Assembly (NCBI GenBank): GCA_010645155.1
Contig: CM021316.1
Coordinates: 7,691,201 to 7,755,200 of the forward strand
Direction of reading: 5' to 3'
Length of the DNA: 64,000 nucleotides
Origin: Tigriopus japonicus
Lineage: Eukaryota; Arthropoda; Copepoda; Harpacticoida; Harpacticidae
Within the stretch, counting starts at the first letter, position 1; each line of letters opens with the position of its first letter. Positions 9,422 to 20,900 of the stretch are shown piece by piece. The notes under the pieces are model-generated. The model did not search any database. It worked only from the letters and a program-made list of their open reading frames with translations, and was not told where the DNA came from. The translations under genes were made by a program, and so were the position numbers.

Positions 9422-9866
9422 ACGATGACCTTTCTCGTCTTCCTGGGTAAGTAAATCATACAGTACTTTATGTTTGTAAAAGGTAACGGAAGTGCGATTG
9501 CTAAATCCATATCAATTTTCCTTCTTCCCCAAGGAAAAGGGGTTCTTAGCCAGCTTGAATCTAGGAAATGCTTTGGAATTTAGTAAAGAATTTTATTTGC
9601 CAATATTGCCCACGTAAGTGAGAATGCCAATGTTTTCCCCCTGTGAATTATTTCAGTCTTGAAACCTTCTGTCATATGATGTCAAATGTCCCAACTGAGG
9701 TACGATTCTTCCGATTTCTTAAAAGCTTCATCGTCGAAAGTTTACTAGATAAGAACCAACCTCTAAATTGTGTAAGTTTTCACAGAACAGTGTTATTTAT
9801 GTTTAGTGACAATTCTTAGTATTTCCCCCTTTGTCACCAAAGTTGCTTCACAAAGAAGCAATTTAA
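9422..9866 (+). CDS. Chain of short exon-like blocks, unrecognised gene or relic
   Basis: Four blocks have strong splice borders: 9422-9446 (TTTTTTTCAG / GTAAGT), 9534-9613 (CTTCTTCCCCAAG / GTAAGTG), 9657-9771 (TGAATTATTTCAG / GTAAGTTTTC) and 9843-9866, which ends in TAA. Blocks 2-4 join in one open frame: EKGFLASLNLGNALEFSKEF, then LETFCHMMSNVPTEVRFFRF, ending in LLHKEAI. Block 1 holds an ATG but joins block 2 out of frame. It may be a small gene with an unseen upstream exon, or a decayed one. I recognise no family. Confidence 0.35.
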
Positions 9867-10060
9867 TTGATAGGTTTAATGTGCAACATGTGGTCGTGTG
9901 GTAAAACAATACCAATTCTGCACACTGACTGAATTATTATTCCTTGTTAGTTGAGGTTGGGATTTTTTTGTTGCTAATATATTATTTAATATAATCAAAT
10001 TGAAGCTAACCTAATGTCCCTAGCTGTTTAAGTGTATTATTGAAAGTTTTGTAAGCGTAA

Positions 10061-10199
10061 TCTAGACCGGGGGTCTATCAGTTGGCCGAAGGGTGGGTGC
10101 TGGTTGATGGGCCGAAGAGCCATGGGGTGATTAAACAATAGTGGGCATGAATTTGTGGGCCCATTAAGCTACCAACGCCTGTTCTACCCCGGATCTAGA
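10061..10199. mobile_element. Small inverted-repeat element (MITE candidate)
   Basis: Left end TCTAGACCGGGGGT (10061-10074) matches the reverse complement of the right end, TCTAGATCCGGGGTA, with one gap. The interior is GC-richer than its surroundings and non-coding. It is about 139 bp long. No clear target-site duplication was found, so a chance palindrome remains possible. Confidence 0.45.
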
Positions 10200-10319
10200 C
10201 TCTAAAATTGCTATTCACCAAGAACATTGACCTTCCCTCAATTTCATTGAGGTTGCGAGATGGCAATTAATGCCCCTTGCGGCGAATTGATAGACACAAG
10301 TTAAACATCCGAGGCATTG

Positions 10320-10325
10320 TTTATT
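10320..10325 (-). terminator. Polyadenylation signal AATAAA
   Basis: Minus-strand CTAATAAACAATG lies about 20 bp after the stop of the Tyr-rich secreted protein gene. This is close but usable as its 3'-end signal. Confidence 0.5.
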
Positions 10326-10342
10326 AGAATCATCCGATTCTA

Positions 10343-10819
10343 TCAAAAATCGTAGTAAGTAGTACGGTATGTAGTGGGTCGAGAATAATAAATTCTGTGA
10401 GATGAGAACCCCGAATTGGGCGACAAACCAGAGTTTGACGGGTATCTGGGACGACTGGCGTTGTTGATCTTCTTTTTCACATGGAATCCACTGCGGGCAC
10501 TCTTTTCACGGGTACTTCCATCCGTTTCCAGGGTTTTTTCCGTAGACACTTCTTCACGGGCATCCGCAGAGCGTTTAAAGATGTTGGTAGCGTACGGATC
10601 GTAATTGAAATCGTAGTAGCCTCGGTTAGGGTATGGTTGATTAAAGTATTGGTTTTGTTGATGTTGATACTGGTAAGCGGAAGCAGCGTAGTTTTGGGAA
10701 GCGTAGTTTTGGGAATTGACCAAATTGCCCAAATTTCCCAAGTTGAACGGCAATCTTATGGTCCATACAACCGTAGTCATAAGGAGAGGGCACAGAATCA
10801 AAGCAATGGGGTACTTCAT
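10343..10819 (-). CDS. Tyrosine/asparagine-rich secreted protein, unrecognised
   Basis: I prefer the ATG at 10819 because it starts directly with a signal peptide (MKYPIALILCPLLMTTVVWT); an upstream in-frame ATG at 10849 would add ten residues. The product is 158 residues. After the signal peptide comes a region rich in Asn, Tyr and Gln with a short repeat (SQNYASQNYAAS), then a dibasic site (NIFKRSADA), an acidic stretch, a basic KKK segment, and a Tyr-rich end (YYSRPTTYRTTYYDF). There are no cysteines in the mature part. The composition suggests a structural extracellular protein or a processed precursor; I recognise no family. It has its own TATA box and AATAAA. Confidence 0.6.
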   Translation of the reverse strand: MKYPIALILCPLLMTTVVWTIRLPFNLGNLGNLVNSQNYASQNYAASAYQYQHQQNQYFNQPYPNRGYYDFNYDPYATNIFKRSADAREEVSTEKTLETDGSTREKSARSGFHVKKKINNASRPRYPSNSGLSPNSGFSSHRIYYSRPTTYRTTYYDF

Positions 10820-10880
10820 AATGCAATGAAGTATTGAAGAGCGGTCCAATCGAACTGATGGTCAATTTTGAGATACCCTT

Positions 10881-10890
10881 CCTTTTTATA
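10881..10890 (-). promoter_or_regulatory. TATA box of the Tyr-rich secreted protein gene
   Basis: The minus strand reads TATAAAAAGG, 62-71 bp upstream of the chosen ATG at 10819. The position fits a core promoter with a short 5' UTR, and supports the ATG at 10819 over the one at 10849. Confidence 0.6.
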
Positions 10891-11589
10891 GGATAGACAT
10901 TGCTCTAATTGGGTGTGAATTGCGTTTGTCAAATTCCATTTTGAGGAGAGGAGAGCACTCAAATCGATTGGAGGAGAAGAGATCAAGGGCAAAAAGCTCA
11001 GCTCGAATATGAGGATTTAAATTAAAAAAACTCTGATAAGAAGGTTGAACATTGATTCTTTTCAAGGCATTTACATGTTTCTTAGCCATGGATTCACGTA
11101 ATCTTTTATTTTAGTTGTAGTCCAAATTGCATTTAATGTAGGGAATAATATGGGAATTGGTAAAGATCATTTTTTCTCTTACATTTCTTTCTTTAAAGGT
11201 TGAATGATCTCTGGCTTTGAGTTATCTCTTTACTGTTGGTAAATATGATCGTTGTAATAATATTATTGTAGCTGAAGAGAATATCTAATGAAAAAATGGT
11301 TCTATGGCAAATATTATTTTCCCCTCTTCTGATCTTAGCCCAAGAAAACATTCCATCTTTTCCAGTGGTCTTGTTTGATGGATGAAAAACCGTTTTTTGG
11401 AACAAATTCATGTATTGAGTTGTGTTAGTATGAATGTCAGGGCATTCGAAACATTTGTGAAAGATTCTCTAAAATGAATGATGGTCAAAGCGACAATGTT
11501 AATATTGAAGTTAAGATTTCATGGTTTTGACAAACTAGTCTTTCATTCAGAAATGTTTTCATTGATGAGTCTTAACAACAACCAGACCT

Positions 11590-11990
11590 TTGATGTAATT
11601 GTAATTGCAATTATATTTTCAAGTAATTATCGTTTTTACATTTGACATCAAATTGATTGTAAATAATTACATTTGAACCAATGTAATTGCCATTTTTCAA
11701 TTGCAATTCACAATCATATTTTCAACTACATAAGAAGTTTTGCGATTAAACATCTCAAAGATTTTCCTTCGTCTTCCTAATGTTTTAGTATGATAATTGA
11801 TAAGTGTTTTAATGATCTTCACATATTTTCACTTATAAGGGAAGAAGATCTACCTTACTTGGGTTTGAAAATATGATGTAATTCTAAACTTTTTGAATGG
11901 TAACTTATTACATTTGAAAATTAAATAGTTGTAGTTGCATTTAATTACTTGGAGACCAGACCATAGTAGTTGCAATTAACTACAGTTAAA
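11590..11990. repeat. AT-rich block with recurrent TGTAATTGCAATT motifs in both orientations
   Basis: Short motifs such as TGTAATTGTAATTGCAATTA, AATTGCAATT and TTGCAATTAACTACA recur near both edges. TTACATTTGA and its variants also recur between them. The ends are partly inverted with respect to each other. This could be a decayed AT-rich MITE, or simply low complexity. Confidence 0.4.
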
Positions 11991-12977
11991 ATGTGATTGG
12001 CACAGGTGTGCACTAATCATGGGTTGCCTACAATCAAATAAAGAAGCATGATTGCTTAAAAAGAAATGCAATTAAAATTCACATTTATAGTATTCACCTA
12101 TCTTTCGAGTGCAAAACGACACCTTTGATAGAAAATCAAGATGCTGATTCTTTATTTGGTTCAAGTTACTTGTGTGCAGAAGTATGTCAGCAATAACAAT
12201 TTTTGGATAAATTCGTAAACAACTTGCTTCTCATCAGTAGGGTGCACATTTGCAGCAAATATTACCTTAGTATTTGCTAATTTAAAAATATTAACTATTT
12301 TGATTGTATTTGTCAGCTTCGTAAATATGGCAAAACGCTTAAACTTTAAAAGGCCAAACATTGCAAATTACAAAAGTACGGTTTATCTGAAATTCTTGAA
12401 ATTTTCAGCCTTTTTGGCGACTTCATTCGCCCTTAATTCTTGTTCCTATTTACAAACACGAATGGTTTCAACTGAAAGCTACGAAACAACAGGTTCAAGT
12501 GTTCCCAAACTTGAGCAATTGGTGTGATTGACCTTTCTAGGTCACCCCATCTGTCAAATTAAGGATGGTGAACCCTTTAGGAAATTTGACAGAATTATCC
12601 CCAACTCTCCTTTTGGCATTCCGACATTCTTGGCGATGCACAAAGCAATATTGTGAAGCGATTCCATTCCTCAATTTGAGGATGTTCTCTCCCCATCTCA
12701 ATTCATTCAAGGACAAGTCTGCAACGAAAATGCACAATGCCCTTTATTGCTTTTCGCAATTTTGAGACAACATTAGCGAAGAATCGGTGAATCCAAATTT
12801 TTGAGCACCCAAAGGAATATCTAGCACCATGTTGAAGGATCAGAAAGCTTTCTTATACTCTTCCATTCTAAATTTGTTAACTACTCTTGACATAAAATGT
12901 TAAAGACCAAAGCCAAAAAATGATACTTGTACATCTATTTTTAAAGAGAACAAAGGCTAAAACCAATAGCATAAGTT

Positions 12978-13226
12978 TCATTTTATTAACATGAAACGAA
13001 TGATGTCGGATGTTTCATGGTCATTGCCCCTTTCTTTATCGGGCTCAGGGGACAATTTACCGACCAATTTATCTTTTTGAGGGACTTCCGTTTGAGGTTT
13101 AAAGTAGAAATTATGTCGACCATTGACATTTTCACCAGCTGACCTCGGAATAATTCTGGGTTTGTGAGCTTGATTTGCCAAGGACCATTGTACGAAGTAA
13201 ATTAATACAGTTTTATGTCTTGTCAT
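12978..13226 (-). CDS. Weak candidate: 82-residue peptide with hydrophobic N terminus
   Basis: The ATG at 13226 starts MTRHKTVLIYFVQWSLANQA, which could act as a signal peptide. A hydrophilic remainder rich in Lys, Glu and Pro follows. There is no homology that I recognise, no obvious promoter and no AATAAA. A chance open frame is quite possible. Confidence 0.2.
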   Translation of the reverse strand: MTRHKTVLIYFVQWSLANQAHKPRIIPRSAGENVNGRHNFYFKPQTEVPQKDKLVGKLSPEPDKERGNDHETSDIIRFMLIK

Positions 13227-16200
13227 AAACAGAGAGGTAAATGCCACCAAAAAGTTGTTAACGTTGAACTTATTTGTAGCATCAGGTTATATATAGGATA
13301 TTTATGGCCTTGCAGGAGTTTAAACAAGTGCAAAATATCTCAGAGTTGACCACCTTGAGTTCTTGGAAAGTCTCTTCATGAGGTTTTTGCTACAAAATTT
13401 AGTTCACACAATACATATTAGATGAAATTTGTGAGACTGTAAAATAGTTTTATCCCACCTAACCTAGTAACCATTGTAGGCTTTTTCAGTAGGGGAGGAG
13501 AAAGTTACCGAAATCATACGATTTGTTTCGAGTTCAATTTTTGGCTTAGTGTTGCGATATGATTATTTTAGATTTCGGGGTCAGAGCTTACCTCAACTAG
13601 AGCTCTAACCACAAACATAAACTCCGAGTGAAAAGTGGCATCACTGCCAACTTGGCACCATAGAGGTCTATAGAGAAGCCATTGTCGTCATTTTGTCTGC
13701 CCTGTTTACTGCTGAAACTGCCCAGAAGTTGCGTGAAAAGGCAAATATTTCCGAAGAATATCGTGAAATACTTGCCCAAACAAGAAAAAGATCATAGTAC
13801 AAATGGTGGTGCGCAAGACATAATTTCAATGCCAAATCCTATAATTACGTGAACTATTGCCTGTGAATCAAATTATCATTTTCATTGAGCACCTTGGTAT
13901 AATTTGGGAGAAGCAAAGCGTAGACAGGAGGCCACATGTCCAAAAAACTTTGTTTTTCAAAAATTTGCCTACTACGAATACGTTTGTTTGGGCAAGATTC
14001 AACCAGTCGCTGATGATAAACGGCCCTTGCTGCCCACAATGAAATTTCACGACTGGCCTGCTCCGGTATCTCCACTCTGGGACCTCTGTGCTTGGCACTC
14101 AATCACTAGAAAAAGTACGATTTCGTTGTGTTGCCTGCCCATGTTAAAATACTTCAAGAAAAAGATTCTTCCTCAACCAACGCCAAAAATCAGTAAAATG
14201 TGCAGGTCGGTGTGGGCCCGAGAGTGGTTTTGGGTGGGCCCAGGAGTTAGGTAGAAAGTCCAAAATAGTGAGCCCGAGAGTCATTTGTAGTACGCACTCA
14301 TGGCTTTAAAGAGGTAAATTTTATCGTGAAAAGACTATGGTTAGTAAAAATCTTAACTCGTATTATTTAGGGGGCTAGTACTATTATGCCGTAATTTTAA
14401 AGAAAACACATTCAAAGTAGTTTTTTTTAAATTAAAAAGCAATTTGCTGGATTTAAATCGTGCGATGGCCGCTTAAAAGAGTTTCATTGTTCCATAAATC
14501 AATCAAAAGTACCCATTATCCAAATGCTAACGCAATTTTAAGGCTTCTAATCCTTCGGAAGGGATTATTTGTAGGTTATTTCATGTTCAAAAGGTGTGTC
14601 TGTGGTTTTATTTCACATGAAAACCATCGATAGGAGAGCTCACATCAGCATTCACAGGATGGAATCCCAAAATATTATCTTTGTCCAAAAGGCCTTTTGG
14701 GAGTTTAGTTGCAAAATAATTTGAATAATTCGACACTGAGTGCCGATGATTGTACTGTTACATCCTGTTAGGCACTTTTAACCCTCTACAGACAATATTT
14801 TCTAACAATACTCCTTTATTAACCATAACATGGTGTTGGAGTGGTCTCCACATTAAACATAGAATTAAAATTATGTTGTAGCAACATTTTGTCAAGAATA
14901 ACGGGCACCTCATATACTTGTAACTAAAGCACTCTACTTGTAACAAATCCAACTCTTTGGCGGAGTTTCTAGATGACAAATTCCTCAGAGTTCTTGAGAA
15001 AAAGTGTCAAAACTCAAGAGACTCAAGAGCTTAGCTTTGTTCTTGCCGATCCAAACATGAAACAAGAGACACGCATGTTATGACATTTTAAAGAAGAACA
15101 CTGAAGCACTTCCTTGAACAAGAATTTGTCATCATGAAGCATCCCAGATTTTTCAAAAGATGTTGTGATGAACCGAAACCAACAACTTGGTTAAAAAGTC
15201 AGAAGAGCGGCAAAAAGTCAAGCCTTAAAACTAAAACATAAAATCTTGAATACGACCTCGAAAATTTTAATTACTTGGTCGATAAATTTTCGTTACATTA
15301 AGTGATGCTGGTAATAATTTCTAGTAAAAAGATTCCAACTAACTTTACAGCAAAGCAGAAGGTTTCTTCACTTGTTTTTAGTCCTCTTTGGTTTGTTAGG
15401 TTTCCACGAAGCCGACTTTTTGTCTCGTCTTTTTTTCCCTTAACAACCTTTATTCTTAATATGCGAGACTTCTTCCCGAATAAATCCTCATCACTGTCGA
15501 ATTCCGGCTGAGAGCTCTTTCAGCTTATCTTTATTAAGCGAATTCCAGACAATCAAATGATACATAGTTATGAGAAATGTAAAAATCATGAACAATAATA
15601 CAATACATGTTTCATCCGGCTTTCCAAAAAGTTGAAAAAAGGCACTACACCATTTCAGAAATGTACTCATGAGCTCAATGCAGGGAGGCGCTTGATAAGA
15701 AATCAAATACAAATAACACCACCGCAACGCATTTCATGATTATGTTTTAGCAATAAACGATTTTAAAGAAAACCAACATTGGGTGCCCTCCCTTGTTCTC
15801 AAAATGAACAACTCGCCGTCAAAGCTAGAACTCTAGTCAAAGCAAGCCTTTTTCAGGAAATGAAAATCAACGCCATCTTGAGGTAGGAACGGTTTTGAGT
15901 GCTTCTGTTAAATCTTTGGCCTTAATTTGTGATTAATCAGCGTGGCTGTTGGATTTTTAAAGACAATAATAAAGTGGCTGAGCTCTAAAAGACTCGAAGT
16001 AAGAAGAGAAATCAACTTTAAGATGGAAGGTGCAATTTTGGCAACATGTTTAAGTTGAGGATAGCTCTGAAATCAAGAGACTTTGCCCCCGTTTTGCCTC
16101 CATCTAGTGGCGATTTTTGTAACATTCGGTTAAACTTCTGCAATAAACAACGCCTTTTCTGACCATGAGCACTCAATTTTGGGATCGTGAGTTTAATAAG

Positions 16201-16704
16201 GAAAAGGAAAGCGTTCTGTTTCTTCGGAAATACCTTGTAAAAGTGATTGCCTAGTTGTACAGCGGCTATCTTAAGAATGCAATGGATTTGTTCTCGACGC
16301 AACGAAAGGATCATCAACGTTGACACAATTGGGTTAGAGCTCGCTCAATTGCATTACTTTCAATAGCCCCTTAATACTCTGTTAATTCCTCGTCCCTCAG
16401 AAACGAGTGACCCCGTGGTGGCAGGTTGATCCTTTTACCTTTCATGTGTACTTTCATCGACGAAAGGACCGCGAACTTTAGCGTGGAAACAAGTAATCAA
16501 AGTACTTCGCTTGGCTTTAGAGTGTCGGGTTCGATTCCTAGATGTAAATGACCGACAAGATATCCATGATACGGTCGCAACGGATAGCGATTGACCTAGA
16601 AAACCGTACTTTGCCATTTGAACGAGTGCTCGATTTCTACGGGGACTTTGGTATATGCAAACCATTGAAGGGCATTTCTGTTCGAATTCAAATCAGTTGA
16701 CATC

Positions 16705-17307
16705 ATGTCGTCGTTCGGAACACTTTTGCTTTTGTTGGCTCTCATATCAATAAACCAAAGACAGCCATGTCATGCTGTGGCATTGCCAAAAGTTGAGGAA
16801 GTCGACCAGATCACCAAAGAAGTTACCGACGATTACGATGAGTCTGAAACCGACCTGCCGGATTCAAGTTTTGGAAGAGATGCCGAACCTCAGGGGATCA
16901 TTTTTCGAGGGAGTCCCCGCAGAAACGGATATGGAACTCGAAGACATCGTCCGTACCGACGGAATCGATATGGTTATGCCGGAGGAAGTCGTTACCATTG
17001 GACTCGAAACCGATATCACGCCAATGGGAGCAACCCATACCAGTACTATTATTTGGGATCACCCTATTTCTTTGGACGATCTGCATCCTCTTCGCCGGAA
17101 GACGCAGATCTATCTCTGGAAAACTTGGATGCGATTGAACTTGATGCTCGTTTGAGGGCCGAGGACTCTTTGTGTCAAGAATTGGCGGTAAAACATTGCG
17201 GGAGCGGAGATTTGCCGGTGAAGATCACTGTGGATGTCAATTCCGATTTCTTTCAGGCCTACCGAGTTGGTCGACTCATTTGTCCTTGCCAGTCTTCGGA
17301 TCAGTAA
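16705..17307 (+). CDS. Secreted basic Tyr/Arg-rich protein with C-terminal cysteines
   Basis: 200 residues in one exon. Residues 1-24 are a signal peptide (MSSFGTLLLLLALISINQ, then a PCHAVA cleavage area). An acidic propeptide-like segment (EVTDDYDESETDLPDSS) follows, then a strongly basic Arg/Tyr/Gly region with paired arginines (RRHRPYRRNRYGYAGG) and a potential N-glycosylation site (NGS). The C-terminal third has four cysteines (LCQELAVKHC ... LICPCQ) and could be a small disulfide-bonded domain. I recognise no family. The layout of signal, acidic part, RR sites and Cys-rich end resembles a processed secreted precursor, but this is inference. A TATATG lies about 50 bp upstream of the ATG. 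Confidence 0.6.
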   Translation: MSSFGTLLLLLALISINQRQPCHAVALPKVEEVDQITKEVTDDYDESETDLPDSSFGRDAEPQGIIFRGSPRRNGYGTRRHRPYRRNRYGYAGGSRYHWTRNRYHANGSNPYQYYYLGSPYFFGRSASSSPEDADLSLENLDAIELDARLRAEDSLCQELAVKHCGSGDLPVKITVDVNSDFFQAYRVGRLICPCQSSDQ

Positions 17308-17679
17308 TAGAATACATTCTCATTGGTGCCCCTGAAAAGGGATATAAACGTCTGGCTTTATTTATTCAGGACAAGTCTCGATTATGCAAATGCGATCTAG
17401 GTGAAGAACTTGCACGGGTCTTGTTTCATTCCTCTTGTTCGCTAAACAAAATAAGTGCTTGTCGTCGCTTCCATCTATCTCGTTCGTCTCCTTTGATCCT
17501 GGACTAGGGAATGAGCTGTTATACTACTTGGGGTAGGAAGGAGAGAAGGACAGAAAGCCGTGTCTAACCCATCTTTATTCGACCATAGGATCCTAAAAGT
17601 TCGCTCCTCCGGTTGTTTCTCGACGCAAACTCTTTTTTGCAACTCCCTTGGCCCCGGAAGAGCGCTTCCAAAATCGAGC

Positions 17680-17800
17680 TAGCTCTCTCGCTCTTCCTCC
17701 AATCTCGAAGAAGGTCCTCGAAACCCTCTCTCCTCTTCCTCTTTCTTTCTTTCTCTCTCTCACTCTCTCTTCTTTTCTTGCTTCTCCCACCGAGGCTGGA
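17680..17800 (+). repeat. Pyrimidine-rich (CT) tract
   Basis: Over 100 bp of almost pure C/T with CTCTCT and TTTCTTTC runs on the plus strand. It gives spurious open frames rich in Ser/Leu (+) and Arg/Glu (-), which should not be called genes. Confidence 0.75.
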
Positions 17801-17912
17801 AGAACCTGGCATCCTCTGATCTTCTTCGCTAGAGGATAGAGAATTGGAGAAGGACCCAAAAAGCTCCTCCAAAGCTGCCTCCGAAACACAACTCGACAGC
17901 TGTCGTTGTGAA

Positions 17913-17933
17913 CGTTCGTTCGTTCGTTCGTTC
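17913..17933 (+). repeat. (CGTT)n microsatellite
   Basis: Five tandem CGTT units in a GC-richer stretch. Confidence 0.9.
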
Positions 17934-20900
17934 CGAGCCTCACTTTTGGGTGGCTCTCACTCTCGAGGCTCACTTTGAGTTGGAGAGGAGAGGAGGCGCA
18001 GTGTTGTTTGACAAGTGAGCTAGTTATAACTCATAAGGATGTTTGGAGAAGGGTCTCATCGCTAAAGGCGCCCAATGTTGTGATTATTTGGACTTACACG
18101 ACGGAAGACTTGCCGATTCATTACCGCCGTTATTCCGTTTTGCATAAACAATGTTTCTGCTAGGCACTTGACTCGCCTTTTCGAAAAGAGCATGTGATTC
18201 ACGTCGTCGTCGACTCCACTCCAGTGTTGTTCCATCATGTCGGTGCCGAAAAAAGCGACATTTTCGGTAAGCTCATGGTTGGCCTTTAACCTTGAAGAAA
18301 GTAGATCACCAAGAGAGGAGCCAAAGATCAGCCACTTGACCCAGCCACTTTTTGTGGCCACCTTCCATTGAGTGCACGAGAACCAACCCACCAACCATTC
18401 GCTTTTGAGTAGGGGACGGTTTGTGTTTTGAAGTCAATCGATCCAATGTTTACCTCTAAATCTGAGTGCCGGGGCTGTCGAGAACGTTTTCCAAAAAACT
18501 GACCCTAGGGCTACAGAGAAGGAAGTAGTGAAGCATGGCCACATTTCCGAACTAAATTTTCCACTTCCTTCCAAGCCCTGAAGTCAGAAACTTTACGCCA
18601 ATTGCTCCCCGGTTGCTGCATATCGGGGTTGTTCCCGGCAAAAATGGAACGAACGGCCTCTCGGTCATCTAAAACTTGCGAGTCGAATTCTACAACTTGA
18701 GATAGGGGTCTAAATCGTTTCTGGACCCCCTTTTCTTCTTTTTGGTTGCCCTTGGCCAAAAAAATACCGAATGTGAAACTAAATGGCCGGTCCAAATGAG
18801 GAGGATGTTATGAAAAATGGTCCAAGTTCCATCTTGCTCTTATGTCCGTCTGTAAAATTTTCCGTACAAACGACGGGTAATTGAAGCGGAACATTCACGA
18901 AATGTCGCCTTTGACAAATTACCTCATGACAAGACATCATTTGTTTCGGATTTTTACCAAACATAACTGAAGCGAGGCGTGTCATATTTCCATTTTAAGC
19001 CCTAGGTAGAACTTCCCCTCACGTCGTCCAAAATATTGAGTACTCATACCTCCAAAAGAAGTAACTTTCAATCACCCCTCAACCTCAAAGGCCAAAACCA
19101 GTGAAGGTGAAAGAGAGGTTGAATGGCTAAATGGCAAACTTGGAACAATATATCTATCAGCGTTATTTCTATTGCTCAATGTTTAAGGAAAGAACGGATT
19201 GAAAGTTTCCTCAGTCTCCTAATCACATTGAGCAAAAAGTTTCTTCATTTCTGGGAAACGCTTTGGGATTTTTTACGATATCGGAAAAGGAAATGAGTTT
19301 GGGGTGGAAACTTTGGTCAGTCAAGATTTCTTGTGGTCAGACACACGCAAGGGAAAAAAGTATCCTTCATCGATGAGTTGAGAGCGTTTGTTCCAACCAA
19401 GCGAGTGGACCATTAGTCCCAAAAGGGATCGGAGAAATCTCTCTTTAATTCAACATGAGTCATCAACGGTTCCCGAGCAATTCGAGCCTCGTCACGATGG
19501 ACCATTGGAACACATGTCGCTTCTAGTCAGGATAAAAGGAACAATCTCTGAGTCATCCAAGAACAAAATGAAACATTGGTCCATGGATCCATCCAGACCC
19601 CTAAAGCGACGAGGCTCTGTTTGGCGTTGATGCACTTTCCCTAATGAAGTTTTTGGTCTTTGTCAAGTTCAATGAGTGTCAAAATGAGCCTGACTGACTG
19701 ACTGATTCTACTCACATGAGAATGTGCTCTAGTTCAAGAAACTGAAGCCTAATTGAGTTTTCTTATCGGTCGAATGGGGTGAAATAGGAAAGAGGGAGGA
19801 TGTGAGTCAATTGTGTTTGTTTCTTAAGTGCAAAATTGCACATGGTTACACGATTTATGTATTCGTCACCATTAGTCTACTATTTGATTATATGAATGCG
19901 CATTTCAAGTCAAAGTTCCTCGAGAAAATGGGTACCAGAAATGCGCCACCTTAAATCCTAGAATGCGGGAAAAAGCCTCCTTGTGATTGGTTCATGGTAG
20001 ATACAATGGCCATTGTTTAGTTGTTCGTTTCTTCAGATCTAGATCCTACGGTTGCAAATTTGAAACTCTCTAGTATTCATGTTAGTTCCCATTTTTGTTC
20101 CAATTTTGGAAAAGAGATACCTTTTTCCATTGCTCAGACAACGCTGCTCATAAATACTCGTCCAATACTACTGCAAAATGTGATCCCCTTGATACGGATC
20201 TAGTCTGCATCCTTCTCACTTTTCGCATCGAGGGATCAATTTCAGCCTGATCCGGATAAAAATCCAAGGAGACTTCTTGCTCGTCAAAGCTTGCTCTCTT
20301 CTCAAAATTGGCGTCTCCATTACTTGAGTAGTCCTGGGAACACCCAGAGTGAGAGAAAACGACGAGTGAAGTTGCTCAAGTGGAACCGAATATATGGATG
20401 TGTGCAAATAACCAGGTCTGGATGCGAATTTGAGCTTCTGAATAATGCAGATGAGCAAATTGAATTGGGACAGCTCCCTAGTATGAATAAAAAAAATGGA
20501 ACACTCATCCTAATAAAGAACTAGACACATTCACTATTCAACTTACCTATGCAAGACTGGTCTTAATATTGATTTCTAGCGCTCATAAATCAGATACGAG
20601 AAAGGTGCTTCAGATCTCATAGCCTAAAGGGAATGCTCTAAGGTTCCAGTGATCCTTCAAAAGGAACAATAGAAGACTAATCGCCGGGATAAGGATCAAA
20701 GGTCGGTTCACATAGGCCATTTACTACTTGTATTTGTACAACAGTTGTCTTGAAACTTTTGAACTGATCCCATTGGAGGTTCGTTTTTTGTGCCAACCGA
20801 ACGAGATTGGTGGCTCTGGTGCCGGATATGTGGAACCATATTTCCCTCCCCTCGAACTATTCCCATTCCAAAGGATTATGCCATGAACCGTGTGGGAAGT

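Larger units (their letters stand above)
8891..10342. other. Intergenic region around the exon-like chain
   Basis: Apart from the exon-like blocks at 9422-9866 and the inverted-repeat element at 10061-10199, nothing recognisable is present. Confidence 0.4.
10900..16704. other. Gene-poor stretch
   Basis: Mostly AT-rich DNA. It holds the ATTGCAATTA-type repeat block (about 11590-11990) and one weak secreted-peptide candidate (12978-13226, -). A GGTTCGATTCC match near 16525 is not a tRNA, since flanking sequence does not form the arms. No convincing exon was found. Confidence 0.45.

Noticed and set aside
13597..13779. 60-codon minus frame with a hydrophobic start
   Set aside because: It has no ATG at its start and no acceptor upstream; likely chance.
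16490..16560. GGTTCGATTCC B-box match suggesting a tRNA gene
   Set aside because: The flanking bases do not form a T-arm stem, and no acceptor, D or anticodon arm can be drawn.
17564..17973. Arg/Glu-rich and Ser/Leu-rich open frames of 100-126 codons
   Set aside because: They are produced by a pure pyrimidine/purine tract and a microsatellite, not by coding sequence.
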